Shown: positions 9,142 to 18,469, counted from the first letter of the stretch. The stretch is DNA of 62,843 nucleotides from Methanobacteriota archaeon (GCA_029547605.1 JAKPPB010000110.1:1-62843); one strand, 5' to 3'. The notes: generated from the letters alone by a model not told the origin. Translations and numbers: made by a program.

Positions 9142-10334
9142 GCTATCTGTTCCTCGATTCGTATCAGTTCGTTCAATTTTGCGATTCGCTCTCCTCCGAC
9201 GGCCCCGGTCTTCAAGAATACGCAACCGAATGCCGTTGCCAGGTGCGCAATCGTGGTGTCGGTTGTCTCACCGGAACGGTGGCTCATGACGGTGTCCATG
9301 CCATGAACGTGGGAAAGGTGGATTGCCTCGAAGGTATCGGTGAGTGTCCCGACCTGGTTTGGCTTGATCAGGACGCAATTTGCGGAGCCCGTCTCGATCC
9401 CCTCGGCAATCCGGGACGCATTGGTGACGAAGAGATCGTCTCCGCACACCAGGCATCGGTCCCCGACCTGTTCCGTGAAATCTGCAAATCCGGAAAAGTC
9501 CTCTTCGTAGAGCGGGTCCTCCACATAAACCAGGCCATAGCGGTCCACAATCTCGACCAGGAAGGCGATGTGGTCCTCAGTGGTGCGGCGCCCGTTCCTG
9601 TCAACGTAGCACTTGGAGTCCTCGTCCCACATCTGGCTTGCGGCAACATCAATCCCCATCGAGAGGGAGATAGAGAGCTCGTCCGAGATCTCCCCCACGG
9701 CCTGGTGGATGATCTCGAATGCCTCCTTGTCGCGGATCTGGGGTGCCCACGCCCCTTCGTCGCCCTTTCCACAGGATTTCCCGGATGCCTCCAGGATCTC
9801 TCTTACCTTTTTATGGACCCGGGCGTTTGCAAAGACCGCCTCAGTGGGACCTCCCGCACCGGACGCCACCACCAGGAACTCCTGGATATCGGTCGCGCCT
9901 TTCGCGTGCGCACCCCCCCCGATGATGTTGCCAAGCGGGAGCGGCATCTCTGGTACGAACACTCCCCCGATATAGGAATACAGCTCCATCCCGAGTGATG
10001 ATGCCGCGGCCTTCGCATTCGCGAGGGAGAGTGCGACAGCGATATTTGCCCCGATGTTCGAGAGATCCGAAGTCCCATCCATCTCCCTCAGAATGGAATC
10101 GAACAGGACCTGGTCCCTGGAATCGATCCCCGTCAGTTCAGGGATAAGATTTGCGACCGCGAAAGGGACCGCATCCTTCGGGTCCTTCACTTTTGCCTCG
10201 TGAAGGCCAGTGCTGGCTCCGCTCGGTGCCGCCGATCTCCCAAACCCTGACTCCGTGAAGATATCCGCTTCCACCGTGGGGTTACCCCTGCTGTCCAGTA
10301 TCGTGCGCAGTTGAATGCTGCGGATGACCGTCAT
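9138..10334 (-). CDS. eno: Enolase
   Basis: The enzyme interconverts 2-phosphoglycerate and phosphoenolpyruvate in gluconeogenesis and glycolysis. Family marks include [12 protein letters not shown] at residues 13-24, PSGASTG at 37-43, the metal ligand region [11 protein letters not shown], and [10 protein letters not shown] near the C-terminus. The 398 residues are slightly fewer than the usual 410-430. It lies between rpoK and rpsB, an order that I recall as common in euryarchaea. It overlaps rpsB by four bases. Confidence 0.96.
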   Translation of the reverse strand: MTVIRSIQLRTILDSRGNPTVEADIFTESGFGRSAAPSGASTGLHEAKVKDPKDAVPFAVANLIPELTGIDSRDQVLFDSILREMDGTSDLSNIGANIAVALSLANAKAAASSLGMELYSYIGGVFVPEMPLPLGNIIGGGAHAKGATDIQEFLVVASGAGGPTEAVFANARVHKKVREILEASGKSCGKGDEGAWAPQIRDKEAFEIIHQAVGEISDELSISLSMGIDVAASQMWDEDSKCYVDRNGRRTTEDHIAFLVEIVDRYGLVYVEDPLYEEDFSGFADFTEQVGDRCLVCGDDLFVTNASRIAEGIETGSANCVLIKPNQVGTLTDTFEAIHLSHVHGMDTVMSHRSGETTDTTIAHLATAFGCVFLKTGAVGGERIAKLNELIRIEEQIA

Positions 10335-10340
10335 GGCTGA

Positions 10341-10511
10341 CTACTTCCTCTTCACCGTGATAGGTATGACGTTTTGCTGGAACTCTTCAAGAGCAATCTC
10401 CAGCGGATCGATCTTGCTGGTCCTGATCAGCAGAGGGGCACCCATCGATATCTGGAGTGCCCTGGCTCCGATGATCCTGGCCCGCTCATACCGAGTATAA
10501 GTCTCCTTCAT
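10341..10511 (-). CDS. rpoK: DNA-directed RNA polymerase subunit K (Rpo6)
   Basis: Reading leftwards from the ATG at 10511 gives a 56-residue protein containing [19 protein letters not shown] and ending ITVKRK before TAG. This is the omega/RPB6 counterpart that clamps the largest subunit. The motif [10 protein letters not shown] is diagnostic. It lies 31 bases after tRNA-Pro and 6 bases before eno, within the ribosomal-enolase operon. Although short, start, stop and motif are all clear. Confidence 0.95.
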   Translation of the reverse strand: MKETYTRYERARIIGARALQISMGAPLLIRTSKIDPLEIALEEFQQNVIPITVKRK

Positions 10512-10542
10512 ATACCCTCAAAATGTATCCACGTGCGATAAA

Positions 10543-10617
10543 TGGGGTCGCTGAGATTCGAACTCAGGTCACAGCATCCCGAACGCCATAGGATGGTCCA
10601 GGCTACCCCACGACCCC
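10543..10617 (-). tRNA. tRNA-Pro (anticodon CGG)
   Basis: The gene folds as a cloverleaf: acceptor GGGGTCG with CGACCCC plus discriminator A, T-arm CTGAG/TTCGAAT/CTCAG, and an anticodon stem TGGCG/TGCTG (three G-U pairs) with loop TTCGGGA, so anticodon CGG and G37 as expected for proline. No CCA is encoded. Its first base directly follows the stop codon of rpoN (10618) with no gap, so it is released from the mRNA by RNase P and RNase Z. Confidence 0.93.
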
Positions 10618-10806
10618 TCATTGGTACGGATTGAGATCATCGATTATCTCTTTGTGGGCAAGGAACATCCTGCGGCAGCAGTAGCGCTCCAAGCCGAGGT
10701 CATCGAGGATCTTTTTGGGATCCTCGCCGGCCTCCTTGCGGCGCTTGAACTCTTCATACGCAGGTGAGATGACCTTCCCACAGGTGAAACATCGTACGGG
10801 TATCAT
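10618..10806 (-). CDS. rpoN: DNA-directed RNA polymerase subunit N (Rpo10)
   Basis: This 62-residue zinc-binding subunit corresponds to RPB10. It has the N-terminal CFTCGK (residues 6-11) and CCRR (near 43) that together bind zinc, and begins [10 protein letters not shown] like all family members. It bridges subunits D/L and B in the assembly platform. The stop codon abuts tRNA-Pro. It follows rps9 by 32 bases. Confidence 0.96.
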   Translation of the reverse strand: MIPVRCFTCGKVISPAYEEFKRRKEAGEDPKKILDDLGLERYCCRRMFLAHKEIIDDLNPYQ

Positions 10807-10838
10807 GCCGGTATGATCTCCCAGTTAATTTCCATATC

Positions 10839-11240
10839 TCAACGATAAGACTTTTGGAACTTCTTTCTCGCACCCCTGCCATGGGGTTTCTTCGATTCTT
10901 TCTGACGGGAATCGTTCACGAGCAGCGTCCTGTCGTACGAGAGGAAGACATCCTTGATCTGGGGGTCGTTTGACCACCGGTAAATTCCCCTGGCAAGCGC
11001 GGTGCGGACCGCTTCAGCCTGCCCCATCATGCCACCTCCCTTGACATCGATGGAGATGTCAATCCCCTCAATGGCTTTTGGCGCAAGCAAGATGGGCTCT
11101 GCAATCTTCAGCCGCACCATCTCGTTTGGATAGAACTCAAGGGGAACCGAGTTAATCCGGACCCTGCCCTTTCCTGCCCGTACTGTCGCTCTTGCGATCG
11201 CGGTCTTCCTCTTTCCGCTGGTATTGATAATTTTTGCCAT
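10839..11240 (-). CDS. rpsI: 30S ribosomal protein S9
   Basis: The protein has the S9 pattern: [13 protein letters not shown] at residues 7-19, a middle [20 protein letters not shown], and the basic C-terminus ending FQKSYR that reaches the decoding centre. The start is ATG at 11240 ([12 protein letters not shown]); the ATGs just upstream add four residues and lie nearer the end of L13. Length is 133 residues. It is in the order L13-S9-RpoN. Confidence 0.96.
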   Translation of the reverse strand: MAKIINTSGKRKTAIARATVRAGKGRVRINSVPLEFYPNEMVRLKIAEPILLAPKAIEGIDISIDVKGGGMMGQAEAVRTALARGIYRWSNDPQIKDVFLSYDRTLLVNDSRQKESKKPHGRGARKKFQKSYR

Positions 11241-11254
11241 TCCTCTCATCACTC

Positions 11255-11677
11255 CTAATACCTGGCTCCGAGGAAAGTGCTCACCGCACCGACCGTAACG
11301 GTCTTGGGACTGTTCAGTCGGTTCACATGCGCATCTTCGAGGACTTCCATCTCCTTTCCAGCGAGATCCAGAGGGACCCCCACATACACTTTCACCCTCT
11401 TGAACGCTTCCATGCCGGGTGCCCTCTTGTAGGGAAGCATCCCCCTGATAGTCCTCCTGACGATGTGATCGGGCCTCCGGGGAAAGAAAGGCCCCCCCTC
11501 GCGCGACCCCCTGCTCCTCTTCTTTCCGTACAGTGTGAGCACTCTTGCCCTGCTCCCGGATATGATAGCCTTCTCGGCATTGACAATAGCAATAGTCTCC
11601 CCATTGAGGGCGCGCTTTGCCACGATACTGGCCATCCGCCCGAGGAGAAGGTCTTCACCATTGATAATTGTTGTCAT
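11255..11677 (-). CDS. rplM: 50S ribosomal protein L13
   Basis: The 140-residue protein has the archaeal L13 segments [14 protein letters not shown] near residue 11, [21 protein letters not shown] in the middle, and [18 protein letters not shown]. It assembles early into the large subunit. It lies 6 bases after L18e and 14 before S9, in the standard archaeal order L18e-L13-S9. Confidence 0.96.
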   Translation of the reverse strand: MTTIINGEDLLLGRMASIVAKRALNGETIAIVNAEKAIISGSRARVLTLYGKKRSRGSREGGPFFPRRPDHIVRRTIRGMLPYKRAPGMEAFKRVKVYVGVPLDLAGKEMEVLEDAHVNRLNSPKTVTVGAVSTFLGARY

Positions 11678-11683
11678 CCCGCC

Positions 11684-12052
11684 TCACCTGAGAATCCTTA
11701 TCCTGCTCCCCTTGGGATTGTCTTTCAAGAGCTCCTCGATCGTCAGGCACTGCCCATTCGCTTCAAGGATTTTTGTCGCCGCGGACGCAGAGAATGTCAG
11801 CGCCGCAATCTTGACGGATGTATCCAGCATCCCGCTCCCAAGGACCTTGCCGGGGACCACAATGGTCTCTCCATCGCTCGCGTAGCGGTTGATCTTGCTC
11901 AGGTTGACCTCCGCATAATTTCGCGCCGGGGCCTCAAGCCTCGTTGCTACGTCCCGCCATACGTTCACCTCGTTCTGCCGGGAAGTATCCTTCAGCAGGG
12001 AAATCAGGTTTACCAGGCGTGGATTGGTCTTCTTATTTATTCTCCTCTTCAT
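11684..12052 (-). CDS. rpl18e: 50S ribosomal protein L18e
   Basis: This archaeal/eukaryotic large-subunit protein has 122 residues. It begins MKRRINKKTNPRL and has VPGKVLGSGML near residue 68 and the end GSRIRILR, all typical. The start overlaps the last 20 bases of rpoD, so reinitiation or coupled translation is likely. Confidence 0.95.
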   Translation of the reverse strand: MKRRINKKTNPRLVNLISLLKDTSRQNEVNVWRDVATRLEAPARNYAEVNLSKINRYASDGETIVVPGKVLGSGMLDTSVKIAALTFSASAATKILEANGQCLTIEELLKDNPKGSRIRILR

Positions 12053-12878
12053 CTCCGGTCACTCCCGATACTTCACCTATCTTTTCGCACAACTCGTCAG
12101 ACTGGCTCTTCAGGTAGAGAAGCGCCCTCTGTATTATCTCTCTTACGGGGAGGGAACCGTCTCCCTCCACGACGAATATGAACCTGGAATCATCTGACCT
12201 GACCTGTATTGCAGGCTCTTCTCCGATCCCGGTATTCAGGCAGGCCCGCTCGCAGAGACGGCAGAGTGAGCATTCCTCAAGCCGCCCCTCTACCACCGTG
12301 ACTTTTCCTCCCTTCACCACGAGGATCCCGCGCGGACACTCCTCGACGCACTGTCCGCATGCATCGCACCTGTCGCTGATCTCCACGATGGGATAATTCT
12401 TGAACCCGCAGGTGGTGGTAGGTTGCCATTTGGCATGCACTCTGCCACAGTTGAGAATGGCCCTTGCCTCGAGGACTACCTTCTGGTCCTTCGTCAGCTT
12501 TACGATGGGTATTCCGTCCACCGCAGGAGTTGCACGTGGGTCCTGAGGGATAAGATCCTTTGAATACACCATCGCAGGGCCCTCGACTGAGAGTGTGAAC
12601 ATAACGCTGCACCTGTCACAACCGGCCCCTTCACAGCTGCATTTCTCCTGGGGTATGTAGCAATCCAGGTCTGTCCTGATGGGGATCAACCCAAGGCGAT
12701 GCCCGAGCATCTCGTCGAAGAGTGCACTAGTGTTATCATAGATACGCACGTCCTCGATCGCGAGCGTGGGGACCTCTCCTATCATTGCCCGCCGCAGTGC
12801 ATTCGCAAACGGCTGGCTGGTTCCCGCAATCCTGAACCTGGCCGCAGAGTCGTTGATGCTCGAGAAAACTATCTCCAT
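12033..12878 (-). CDS. rpoD: DNA-directed RNA polymerase subunit D (Rpo3) with two [4Fe-4S] motifs
   Basis: Subunit D pairs with L as the alpha-like platform of archaeal RNA polymerase. Family marks are FANALRRAMIGEVPTLAI near residue 24 and the FeS-domain insert. That insert here holds two complete ferredoxin motifs: CDACGQCVEECP and CSLCRLCERAC (about residues 168-207), enough for two cubane clusters; many other archaea have one or none. The ATG at 12878 shares one base with the stop of rps11 (TGATG). Length is 281 residues. The clusters are thought to stabilise the fold and may respond to oxygen. Confidence 0.95.
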   Translation of the reverse strand: MEIVFSSINDSAARFRIAGTSQPFANALRRAMIGEVPTLAIEDVRIYDNTSALFDEMLGHRLGLIPIRTDLDCYIPQEKCSCEGAGCDRCSVMFTLSVEGPAMVYSKDLIPQDPRATPAVDGIPIVKLTKDQKVVLEARAILNCGRVHAKWQPTTTCGFKNYPIVEISDRCDACGQCVEECPRGILVVKGGKVTVVEGRLEECSLCRLCERACLNTGIGEEPAIQVRSDDSRFIFVVEGDGSLPVREIIQRALLYLKSQSDELCEKIGEVSGVTGDEEENK

Positions 12879-13273
12879 CAGACTCTCCTTCCCCTCCGGC
12901 CACCCTTCTGGCGGATTGAGTCGTGTGGCACGGGGGTGACATCCTCGATGCGCCCGATGCGCATCCCGGCACGGGCCAGTGCCCGGATTGCGGCCTGGGC
13001 TCCCGGACCCGGGCTGCGCTGCTTCCCTCTCCCGGGGGCCCTGACCTTTACGTGCACGCCGACAATGCCCTTCTCCATTGCAGTCTGGGCAACATTCGAT
13101 GCCATCTGCATGGCGGCATACGGGGAACTCTCGTTCCTGTCCTGCTTGACCACCATGCCGCCGCTGCTCTTGCATACCGTCTCTGCTCCAGAGAGATCAG
13201 TCACGGTGATGATTGTGTTATTGAATGACGCAAATATGTGCGCAATACCCCATTTTTCCTTCTCGCCTGCCAT
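12878..13273 (-). CDS. rpsK: 30S ribosomal protein S11
   Basis: The 131-residue protein shows the S11 platform segments [18 protein letters not shown] at residues 9-26, [20 protein letters not shown], and the end [18 protein letters not shown]. It lies 3 bases after rps4 and overlaps rpoD by one base, as in the alpha-operon of archaea (S13-S4-S11-RpoD). Confidence 0.96.
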   Translation of the reverse strand: MAGEKEKWGIAHIFASFNNTIITVTDLSGAETVCKSSGGMVVKQDRNESSPYAAMQMASNVAQTAMEKGIVGVHVKVRAPGRGKQRSPGPGAQAAIRALARAGMRIGRIEDVTPVPHDSIRQKGGRRGRRV

Positions 13274-13276
13274 TGC

Positions 13277-13822
13277 TTACCTCCCTGTCCTGGTAATGCG
13301 GGCCCGCTCTGCGTGATCGGCATTCGCCACCGGCGACCGGCTGTAATACGAGATCGCCGTCTCTTCGGCCCTCGATACACGATATCCGGGGATGCTCACG
13401 CGCTTGCCGTTGACTGCAATGTGCCCGTGGGTGATCATCTGGCGGGCCTGCTTCGGAGACCTTGCCAGGCCCTGGCGATATACCAGGGTCTGCAGGCGCC
13501 TCTCAAGCTGGCTCTGTACCTTGAGCGAGAGGATGTTGTCGATGTCTGCATCTGGACCGAGGAGCCCGGCGCGCTGGAGGTGCCCGATCAGCTCGGCCTT
13601 CTTCGCCTCGAACAGCGCCGTGTCAGTCCCCGTGGACATCAGGGCCAGGAGCTCGCGAGCCGCCTTGCGGTAGCGGCGAAGGTGGCTTGCCGCCTTCCAG
13701 ACCTCCCTCTTATTCCGCAGGCCATACTCGATCATAAGGCGGTTCTCCTCCTCAATGCGGGTCTTTTCAAAGGGCCGCTTGGGAGTCTGGTACTGCTTGT
13801 GATTCTTACCCGGGTATCCCAT
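13277..13822 (-). CDS. rpsD: 30S ribosomal protein S4
   Basis: This 16S-binding assembly protein of 181 residues has an S4 RNA-binding domain near the C-terminus: [35 protein letters not shown] at about residues 115-150. The N-terminus [17 protein letters not shown] is typical of archaea. It follows S13 by 17 bases. Confidence 0.96.
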   Translation of the reverse strand: MGYPGKNHKQYQTPKRPFEKTRIEEENRLMIEYGLRNKREVWKAASHLRRYRKAARELLALMSTGTDTALFEAKKAELIGHLQRAGLLGPDADIDNILSLKVQSQLERRLQTLVYRQGLARSPKQARQMITHGHIAVNGKRVSIPGYRVSRAEETAISYYSRSPVANADHAERARITRTGR

Positions 13823-13839
13823 GAAGATTCACCTGGTAA

Positions 13840-14292
13840 TTACTCCTTCTTCCTCTTCACGCCGACCGTGGCGCCTGTGCGTCCGGTGGACTTGGTCCTC
13901 TGGCCCCGCACCTTCTGGCCGGTCTCATGGCGGATACCCCGGTAACTGCGTATCTTTCGCATGATATTGATGTCCTCGTCGAGAGTGGTGGAGACCTCTG
14001 TCCCGAGGAGGTGTCTTGCCTCGCCGGTGTATACGTCCTTGGGGCGATTGACCATCCACCCCGGGACTTTCTGGGCATACCCTTCTACGGCTGCGCGGAG
14101 CTTCTCCACGTCCTCTTCCTTAAGCCTGCCCATCAGTTCTCTTCCGTTGACCTTGGCCATGGCGGCAATGACTGAAGCCGTGTGTCTTCCCACGCCCCTG
14201 ATTCCTGTCAGGGCTGTGAGCACCGGCTTGGTGCCGTCGAGGTCGGTGTTGCTGATCCGTACGAAATATCGTATCTCTTCTTCCTGAGCCAT
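13840..14292 (-). CDS. rpsM: 30S ribosomal protein S13
   Basis: This head protein contacts tRNA and the L5 region. Marks are [28 protein letters not shown] (a helix-hairpin-helix near residue 35) and the basic tail ending VGVKRKKE. The ATG at 14292 (MAQEEEIRY) gives 150 residues. The reading frame is open further upstream but runs into tRNA-Ser, so the longer versions are not real. Confidence 0.96.
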   Translation of the reverse strand: MAQEEEIRYFVRISNTDLDGTKPVLTALTGIRGVGRHTASVIAAMAKVNGRELMGRLKEEDVEKLRAAVEGYAQKVPGWMVNRPKDVYTGEARHLLGTEVSTTLDEDINIMRKIRSYRGIRHETGQKVRGQRTKSTGRTGATVGVKRKKE

Positions 14293-14326
14293 CCAATACC
14301 TCTCTTTTGTGAGAATTCTTCTGGAG

Positions 14327-14411
14327 CGCTGAGGGAGGGATTTGAACCCTCGAGTCCCAGGGGGACACAGGTTTAGCAAACCTGCGCCATACCAGGCTTG
14401 GCTACCTCAAC
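14327..14411 (-). tRNA. tRNA-Ser (anticodon GCT)
   Basis: The gene is 85 bases long with a long variable arm (the stem around GTCCCCCTGGGAC), as expected of serine tRNA. Acceptor GTTGAGG pairs with CCTCAGC (one G-U), the anticodon stem is CAGGT/ACCTG with loop TTGCTAA, and the T-arm is GAGGG/TTCAAAT/CCCTC. No CCA is encoded; discriminator is G. It lies upstream of rps13 on the same strand and probably shares its transcript. Confidence 0.95.
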
Positions 14412-14492
14412 AGAGAATCTCGCATCTTTCGATACTCGCAGCATCCATCTGGTGCTGCTCCATGAATGGTGCGTTATTATTAGGTGTGCCGG

Positions 14493-14502
14493 TTATAAAA
14501 AC
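14493..14502 (-). promoter_or_regulatory. TATA-like element for the tRNA-Ser-ribosomal operon
   Basis: On the minus strand the sequence GTTTTTATAA lies about 85 bases before tRNA-Ser, in the 212-base gap after dys. A second AT-rich run is at 14471-14484. Either could direct transcription through tRNA-Ser into rps13. The rest of the gap (14412-14623) shows nothing else. Confidence 0.4.
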
Positions 14503-14623
14503 CCTTTCTCATGGTACATGGATAGGTATTTCTTTCACACAATTGCACGGCGCGATAATTTATTCCCATAAATAACGCAATATACTGCGCCGGTACGCAC
14601 ATATCAGAGCAGAAAAGTCTTAT

Positions 14624-15715
14624 TCAATCGACTCCCTGCCGGAATACCCTGCTCCTCCTTGCGTTCTTCCTTCCAGGCCTCTTCGCACCGCTCCCGATGA
14701 GCGCCGAGGTCACGATAGGCAGTGCGATCGTTGCATCGACGTGAACCTGGACATGCCTCGTTGCCACGGACTCTTTTCCCCAGCTGATGGCTTCCTCGAA
14801 TGTGCAACCCGAGAGCCCGCCCCAATGCGGAGAGTCCGCTGTGTACTGGATTGCGTAATCATGGCCCCCGAGGTCTTTTTCGTGGATGGACCCGATTACC
14901 TGGGTCTGCTGGATGAAGTTCTTCGGGACACCTCCCCCCACATAGACAACCCCCGTCTTTTTCACCTCCTCGACAATGGAGGTGACCTCGTCAGTATCGG
15001 CGATCTGATCAATGTCAATCTCCACACCTCTTCTCCTGGCAATCAGTGCGCCGATCCCAATCGAGGAGTCACAGAGGGCAGGGACGAAGACAGGTATCTT
15101 TTCCCGGACACATGTCGCCAGGAATGAGTCCCTGCCAGGAGCTTCCCTGATGAGCCATTCGCCGAACCTTTGTAAAAATTCCCGGGATGAGCCCCGGAAT
15201 GGCGCTATCTTCTCGGCAAAATTTGCAAATCCTCGGTCTACCCAGCGGAACTCCTCTTCGAACGCAAAAATATCGTAAATCCGATCAATACCCTTCTTGT
15301 AGAGATCCACGTCACTGACATGGTGATGGCCAAGGTAGTGGCAGACCCCGAGGTGCTCGCAGACATCATGGAAGATGTTTGCCCCTGTGGAGACCACCAC
15401 GTCGATATAGTGGCGCCTTGCAAGCTCGATCAGGACTTTCTGCATGCCCGCCGGTACCATGGCCCCGGACAGGCCGAAGAAGATGGTTACCTCGGGATCA
15501 AGGATCATTTCCTTCCATACTTCCACCGATTCACCGAGTTTTCGCCCCTGGAACCCGGTCCTGGCCATACCTGCCAGAAGCTCGGCGACGTCTGCAGAGG
15601 GGGAGACCGGCCTGGTAGTCCGCATCCCATGCCGGTCACCTCCCTTCAGGGGTTTTCCCATTATGGTCTCGATCCCCCCTGGTTGCCCTGTGAGCTCTTC
15701 TTCCTTCCCTGCCAT
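14624..15715 (-). CDS. dys: Deoxyhypusine synthase
   Basis: The enzyme transfers the aminobutyl group of spermidine to a lysine of translation factor aIF5A, using NAD. Family segments seen are FFGLSGAMVPAG near residue 80, VSTGANIFHDVCEHLG, PVFVPALCDSSIG, and YVGGGVPKNFIQQ, the last carrying the active lysine. I chose the ATG at 15715 (MAGKEEEL); a start at 15736 adds seven residues. The length is 363. It is a single gene; a TATA-like stretch overlaps 15736-15747. Confidence 0.93.
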   Translation of the reverse strand: MAGKEEELTGQPGGIETIMGKPLKGGDRHGMRTTRPVSPSADVAELLAGMARTGFQGRKLGESVEVWKEMILDPEVTIFFGLSGAMVPAGMQKVLIELARRHYIDVVVSTGANIFHDVCEHLGVCHYLGHHHVSDVDLYKKGIDRIYDIFAFEEEFRWVDRGFANFAEKIAPFRGSSREFLQRFGEWLIREAPGRDSFLATCVREKIPVFVPALCDSSIGIGALIARRRGVEIDIDQIADTDEVTSIVEEVKKTGVVYVGGGVPKNFIQQTQVIGSIHEKDLGGHDYAIQYTADSPHWGGLSGCTFEEAISWGKESVATRHVQVHVDATIALPIVTSALIGSGAKRPGRKNARRSRVFRQGVD

Positions 15716-15735
15716 TGCACATAGGTTGATGGGCA

Positions 15736-15747
15736 ATTAATAAGAAA
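15736..15747 (-). promoter_or_regulatory. TATA-like element of dys
   Basis: The minus strand reads CTTATTAATTGC roughly 25 bases before the ATG at 15715, so transcription would start at or next to the start codon (leaderless). The spacing supports the chosen start. Confidence 0.45.
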
Positions 15748-15833
15748 TATGCGCTATCCCTGCCTCCCCTCACTTCCATGGGAATGGGCTGTGTGCGATG
15801 CGTGACTTTGGGGATCCGCGCCAGAAAAGAGAG

Positions 15834-16610
15834 TTAAAGGGCTTTTATCAGTGACGCCCTGGTGACGATCCCGGCGATCTTTCCTCCGCTGGTCACAGGA
15901 ACAGAACTGATACCCTTTGAGAGCATGAGGTCGACCACCTCGTCTATGCCTGCGCCCACATCGACAGTCAGCACCGGGCTTGTCATGATATCCTTTACGA
16001 GCAGGTTCCGGATTCGGTGATCCTGGTGCCGGTCCTCGACCATCTCGCGGAATCGCCGCATGGCGACTGCAACGTCCGTTTCAGTCACGATCCCCACCAC
16101 CCGGTCGTTCTCAGTGACCACGCAGCGATGGAGATTGTCGTCGATCATCCGCCTCCTCCAGTGCACGACCCGCTCGTCAACGTCGATGGTGCATGCCGGC
16201 TCCATCACGTCTGCAAGGCTGCCCTGCGGCCGGACGACGCGAAGGATGTCCCCTGCGGAGACCTGGCCGACCAATCGGTGATCATCGTCATAGACCACCA
16301 CCAGCTTGTAGACCTGGAGGAGGGGAATGACGACGTCGAGGTCCTGGTCAGGGTACACGGTGGTGAAATCCTCCTCGACGGTGTTTGCCACATGTATTGA
16401 GGTGGGGGATATGGAGGAGTTCCTCTTTGTCCCGAGTTTGTCTGCCACGCTCTGCCGTGACACCGTGCCTACCACCGCATTGTGGTTCACCACGATAAGG
16501 GGATCAATGCCCTCTTCAAGCATCTTGTCCAGGGCATCGGTGATGAGTGCGGACTTGGAGATGGTGACTGGCTTGGACATGATGTCCTTTACCAGAATAT
16601 CTTCGTTCAT
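15834..16610 (-). CDS. CBS-domain protein (four CBS motifs), gene 5 of the CBS array
   Basis: The 258-residue protein consists of four CBS motifs (two Bateman pairs): the repeats VKDIMSKPVTIS, ADVMEPACTIDVD and VKDIMTSPVLTVD mark motif starts, and phrases such as VGIVTETDV and AGIVTRASL mark motif ends. CBS pairs bind adenine nucleotides (AMP, ATP, SAM). No catalytic or DNA-binding domain is visible. It overlaps the upstream CBS gene by four bases (ATGA). The partner it regulates is unknown. Confidence 0.85.
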   Translation of the reverse strand: MNEDILVKDIMSKPVTISKSALITDALDKMLEEGIDPLIVVNHNAVVGTVSRQSVADKLGTKRNSSISPTSIHVANTVEEDFTTVYPDQDLDVVIPLLQVYKLVVVYDDDHRLVGQVSAGDILRVVRPQGSLADVMEPACTIDVDERVVHWRRRMIDDNLHRCVVTENDRVVGIVTETDVAVAMRRFREMVEDRHQDHRIRNLLVKDIMTSPVLTVDVGAGIDEVVDLMLSKGISSVPVTSGGKIAGIVTRASLIKAL

Positions 16611-17455
16611 TTTGCCACTTCCCGTATAATATCGTCCCTTTTTAAAATTCCTTTGATCTCGTTGCCTTCCACTGCGACCACGCTGTTGATATGATTCGCC
16701 TGCATAATCTCGATGGCCTCTTTCAGTTTCGCGTTCACGTCGACGGTGATGACCGGGCGGGACATCAGGTCTTCGGCAACGGCTGCCATCTCGATCACGT
16801 GCCGGTACTGCTTTCTTCCGCCTGATTCCCCACGGCGCAGCATCGTCACATCTTTTCGCGGTAATTCCCTCTTTTCTGTCTCATAGAGGTAGAATGCAAG
16901 GTTGCTCTCAGTGATGATCCCTGCCAGCGTGCCATCATTATTGACCACGATAACCTTATCATTCCTTTCCTTCATGATGTCAACGACATGATCGAGTGAA
17001 TGGTATCTGCTGACAGTGATTGCGTCTTCCATGACATCCGCCACGCTGTGCGAGAGGGCATTGATCGTGGCCGACTTCATGAAATCAGACTTGGTCACGA
17101 TTCCGGCGATCTCACCCGTGTCCACCACCGGCAACCCGCTGATGTCCCACTGGATCATCAGGGCAGCAATTTCACGTATCGTCGTTGAGGGGGAGATGGT
17201 CAGCGGTTCGCGTGTCATCAGTATGCTCACCGGGATCTTGTCGATCGGGCGGCGCCTCCAGATCGGTTCACTTTGTTGGAGGCGATACCCTATGTCCTTC
17301 TTGGTGAGGATGCCCACAAGGGTTCCTTCGTCCATGACCGGAATCCTGGAGATCTTGTGCTTCAGCATCAGGTTGCGCGCATACGCCACATGTTCCCCAG
17401 GACCGACGACGTAGACCGGAGATGTCATTATGTCTTGTGCCAGCATGCGGTTCAC
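16607..17455 (-). CDS. CBS-domain protein (four CBS motifs), gene 4 of the CBS array
   Basis: At 282 residues, this protein again holds four CBS motifs and little else: AQDIMTSPVYVV, SILMTREPLTIS, VADVMEDAITVS and AEDLMSRPVITVD each begin one. A basic linker (residues about 205-220, RRGESGGRKQYRH) separates motifs three and four. It is linked by four-base overlaps to both neighbours. The nucleotide ligand and partner are unknown. Confidence 0.85.
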   Translation of the reverse strand: MNRMLAQDIMTSPVYVVGPGEHVAYARNLMLKHKISRIPVMDEGTLVGILTKKDIGYRLQQSEPIWRRRPIDKIPVSILMTREPLTISPSTTIREIAALMIQWDISGLPVVDTGEIAGIVTKSDFMKSATINALSHSVADVMEDAITVSRYHSLDHVVDIMKERNDKVIVVNNDGTLAGIITESNLAFYLYETEKRELPRKDVTMLRRGESGGRKQYRHVIEMAAVAEDLMSRPVITVDVNAKLKEAIEIMQANHINSVVAVEGNEIKGILKRDDIIREVAK

Positions 17456-18396
17456 CCCATGGAGAGGGCTTTGACCAGGTCAAACTCGGTAACGAGCCCA
17501 ATCAGCCTCGCATCCTCGATCACCGGAAGGGCGCCCGCATTCCTTCGCACCATCTCTGCTGCGGCCTGGTTGACGCTCTTCTCAGGGGAAATAGTGTAGA
17601 GGTTTCCTGAAACGAGTGTCCTCACCGGAAGTGCCATCACCTCTGCAATATCTCCAGTCTCCAGCTGGTCGAACACCCGCTTGCTGCCAAGGTACTTCAT
17701 GATATCTGTCGTGGTGATGATCCCATAGAGTACATCGTCGCTCACTACCGGCAGTCTCCGGAACCGGTACCTGGTCATCTCTTTCGTGACTTTTCCAATG
17801 GGGCAGTCAGGATCGGTGACCCGGAGCGACCTGCTCATGATCTCTTCCACGGTGCAGGTCACCCTTTCGTTCGCCAGTACCGTCATGACATCCCGTTCAG
17901 TGACAATTCCGGTGAGAGCCCCATTCTCGTCAAGGATCGGGATCCCGCCGATCATTTTGCCCTTGATAATGTCGATTGCATCCTGGAGCGATGCAGAGTC
18001 CGGAAGCGATGTTACCTGACTTGTCATGATGCTTCGGATGCTCTCGTTTACTGCCGACAGCAGGTTGCCATCATGTTTCACCTGCACCAGGTTGAACTTG
18101 TCTCCGCCGCCAAGGAAGTTGATCACGTCCCCTGAAGTGACGATTCCGCGCATTTTCCTGGAGCCCGCGTCCACCACCGGCAGTCTCCGGAAGCCGCACC
18201 GGGTCATGGTCTCCACCGCACCGATGATGCTCATCGTCTGCGGCACCGAAACTACGTCCAGGGTTGCGATCGCCATGATCTCGCCCTCCTGCTCTACAAC
18301 CCTTGACTTGAATTCGATTGGGCCCCGATCGAGTTTTCCGGGCATTTTCAGAAGTTTATCACTCTGTTTGTAATTCTTGTCACTGTGGTGCACCAT
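17452..18396 (-). CDS. CBS-domain protein (four CBS motifs), gene 3 of the CBS array
   Basis: The 314-residue protein starts with about 35 polar residues and then four CBS motifs (SIRSIMTSQVTSL, VEEIMSRSLRVTD and AEVMALPVRTLVS mark three of the starts). Both RRLPVVDAG and RRLPVVSDD show the usual ligand-facing strand. The ATG at 18396 has GGGGG five bases upstream and lies about 25 bases from an internal TATA box, so this gene probably opens a second transcript within the array. Confidence 0.85.
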   Translation of the reverse strand: MVHHSDKNYKQSDKLLKMPGKLDRGPIEFKSRVVEQEGEIMAIATLDVVSVPQTMSIIGAVETMTRCGFRRLPVVDAGSRKMRGIVTSGDVINFLGGGDKFNLVQVKHDGNLLSAVNESIRSIMTSQVTSLPDSASLQDAIDIIKGKMIGGIPILDENGALTGIVTERDVMTVLANERVTCTVEEIMSRSLRVTDPDCPIGKVTKEMTRYRFRRLPVVSDDVLYGIITTTDIMKYLGSKRVFDQLETGDIAEVMALPVRTLVSGNLYTISPEKSVNQAAAEMVRRNAGALPVIEDARLIGLVTEFDLVKALSMG

Positions 18397-18415
18397 ACCT
18401 GCCCCCGAAATTTCC

Positions 18416-18427
18416 TTTTATTATATC
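18416..18427 (-). promoter_or_regulatory. Internal TATA box in the CBS array
   Basis: The minus strand reads GATATAATAAAA in the 73-base gap between CBS genes 2 and 3. Transcription would begin near 18396, at the ATG of gene 3, splitting the array into two units: genes 1-2 and genes 3-5. Confidence 0.5.
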
Positions 18428-18469
18428 CCGTTGCAGATTGACCGCCGGGATTGATCTTCCTTCCACAAA

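Noticed and set aside
9243-9998. 251-codon open frame on the plus strand
   Set aside because: It lies wholly antisense to enolase; high GC third positions make such frames common here.
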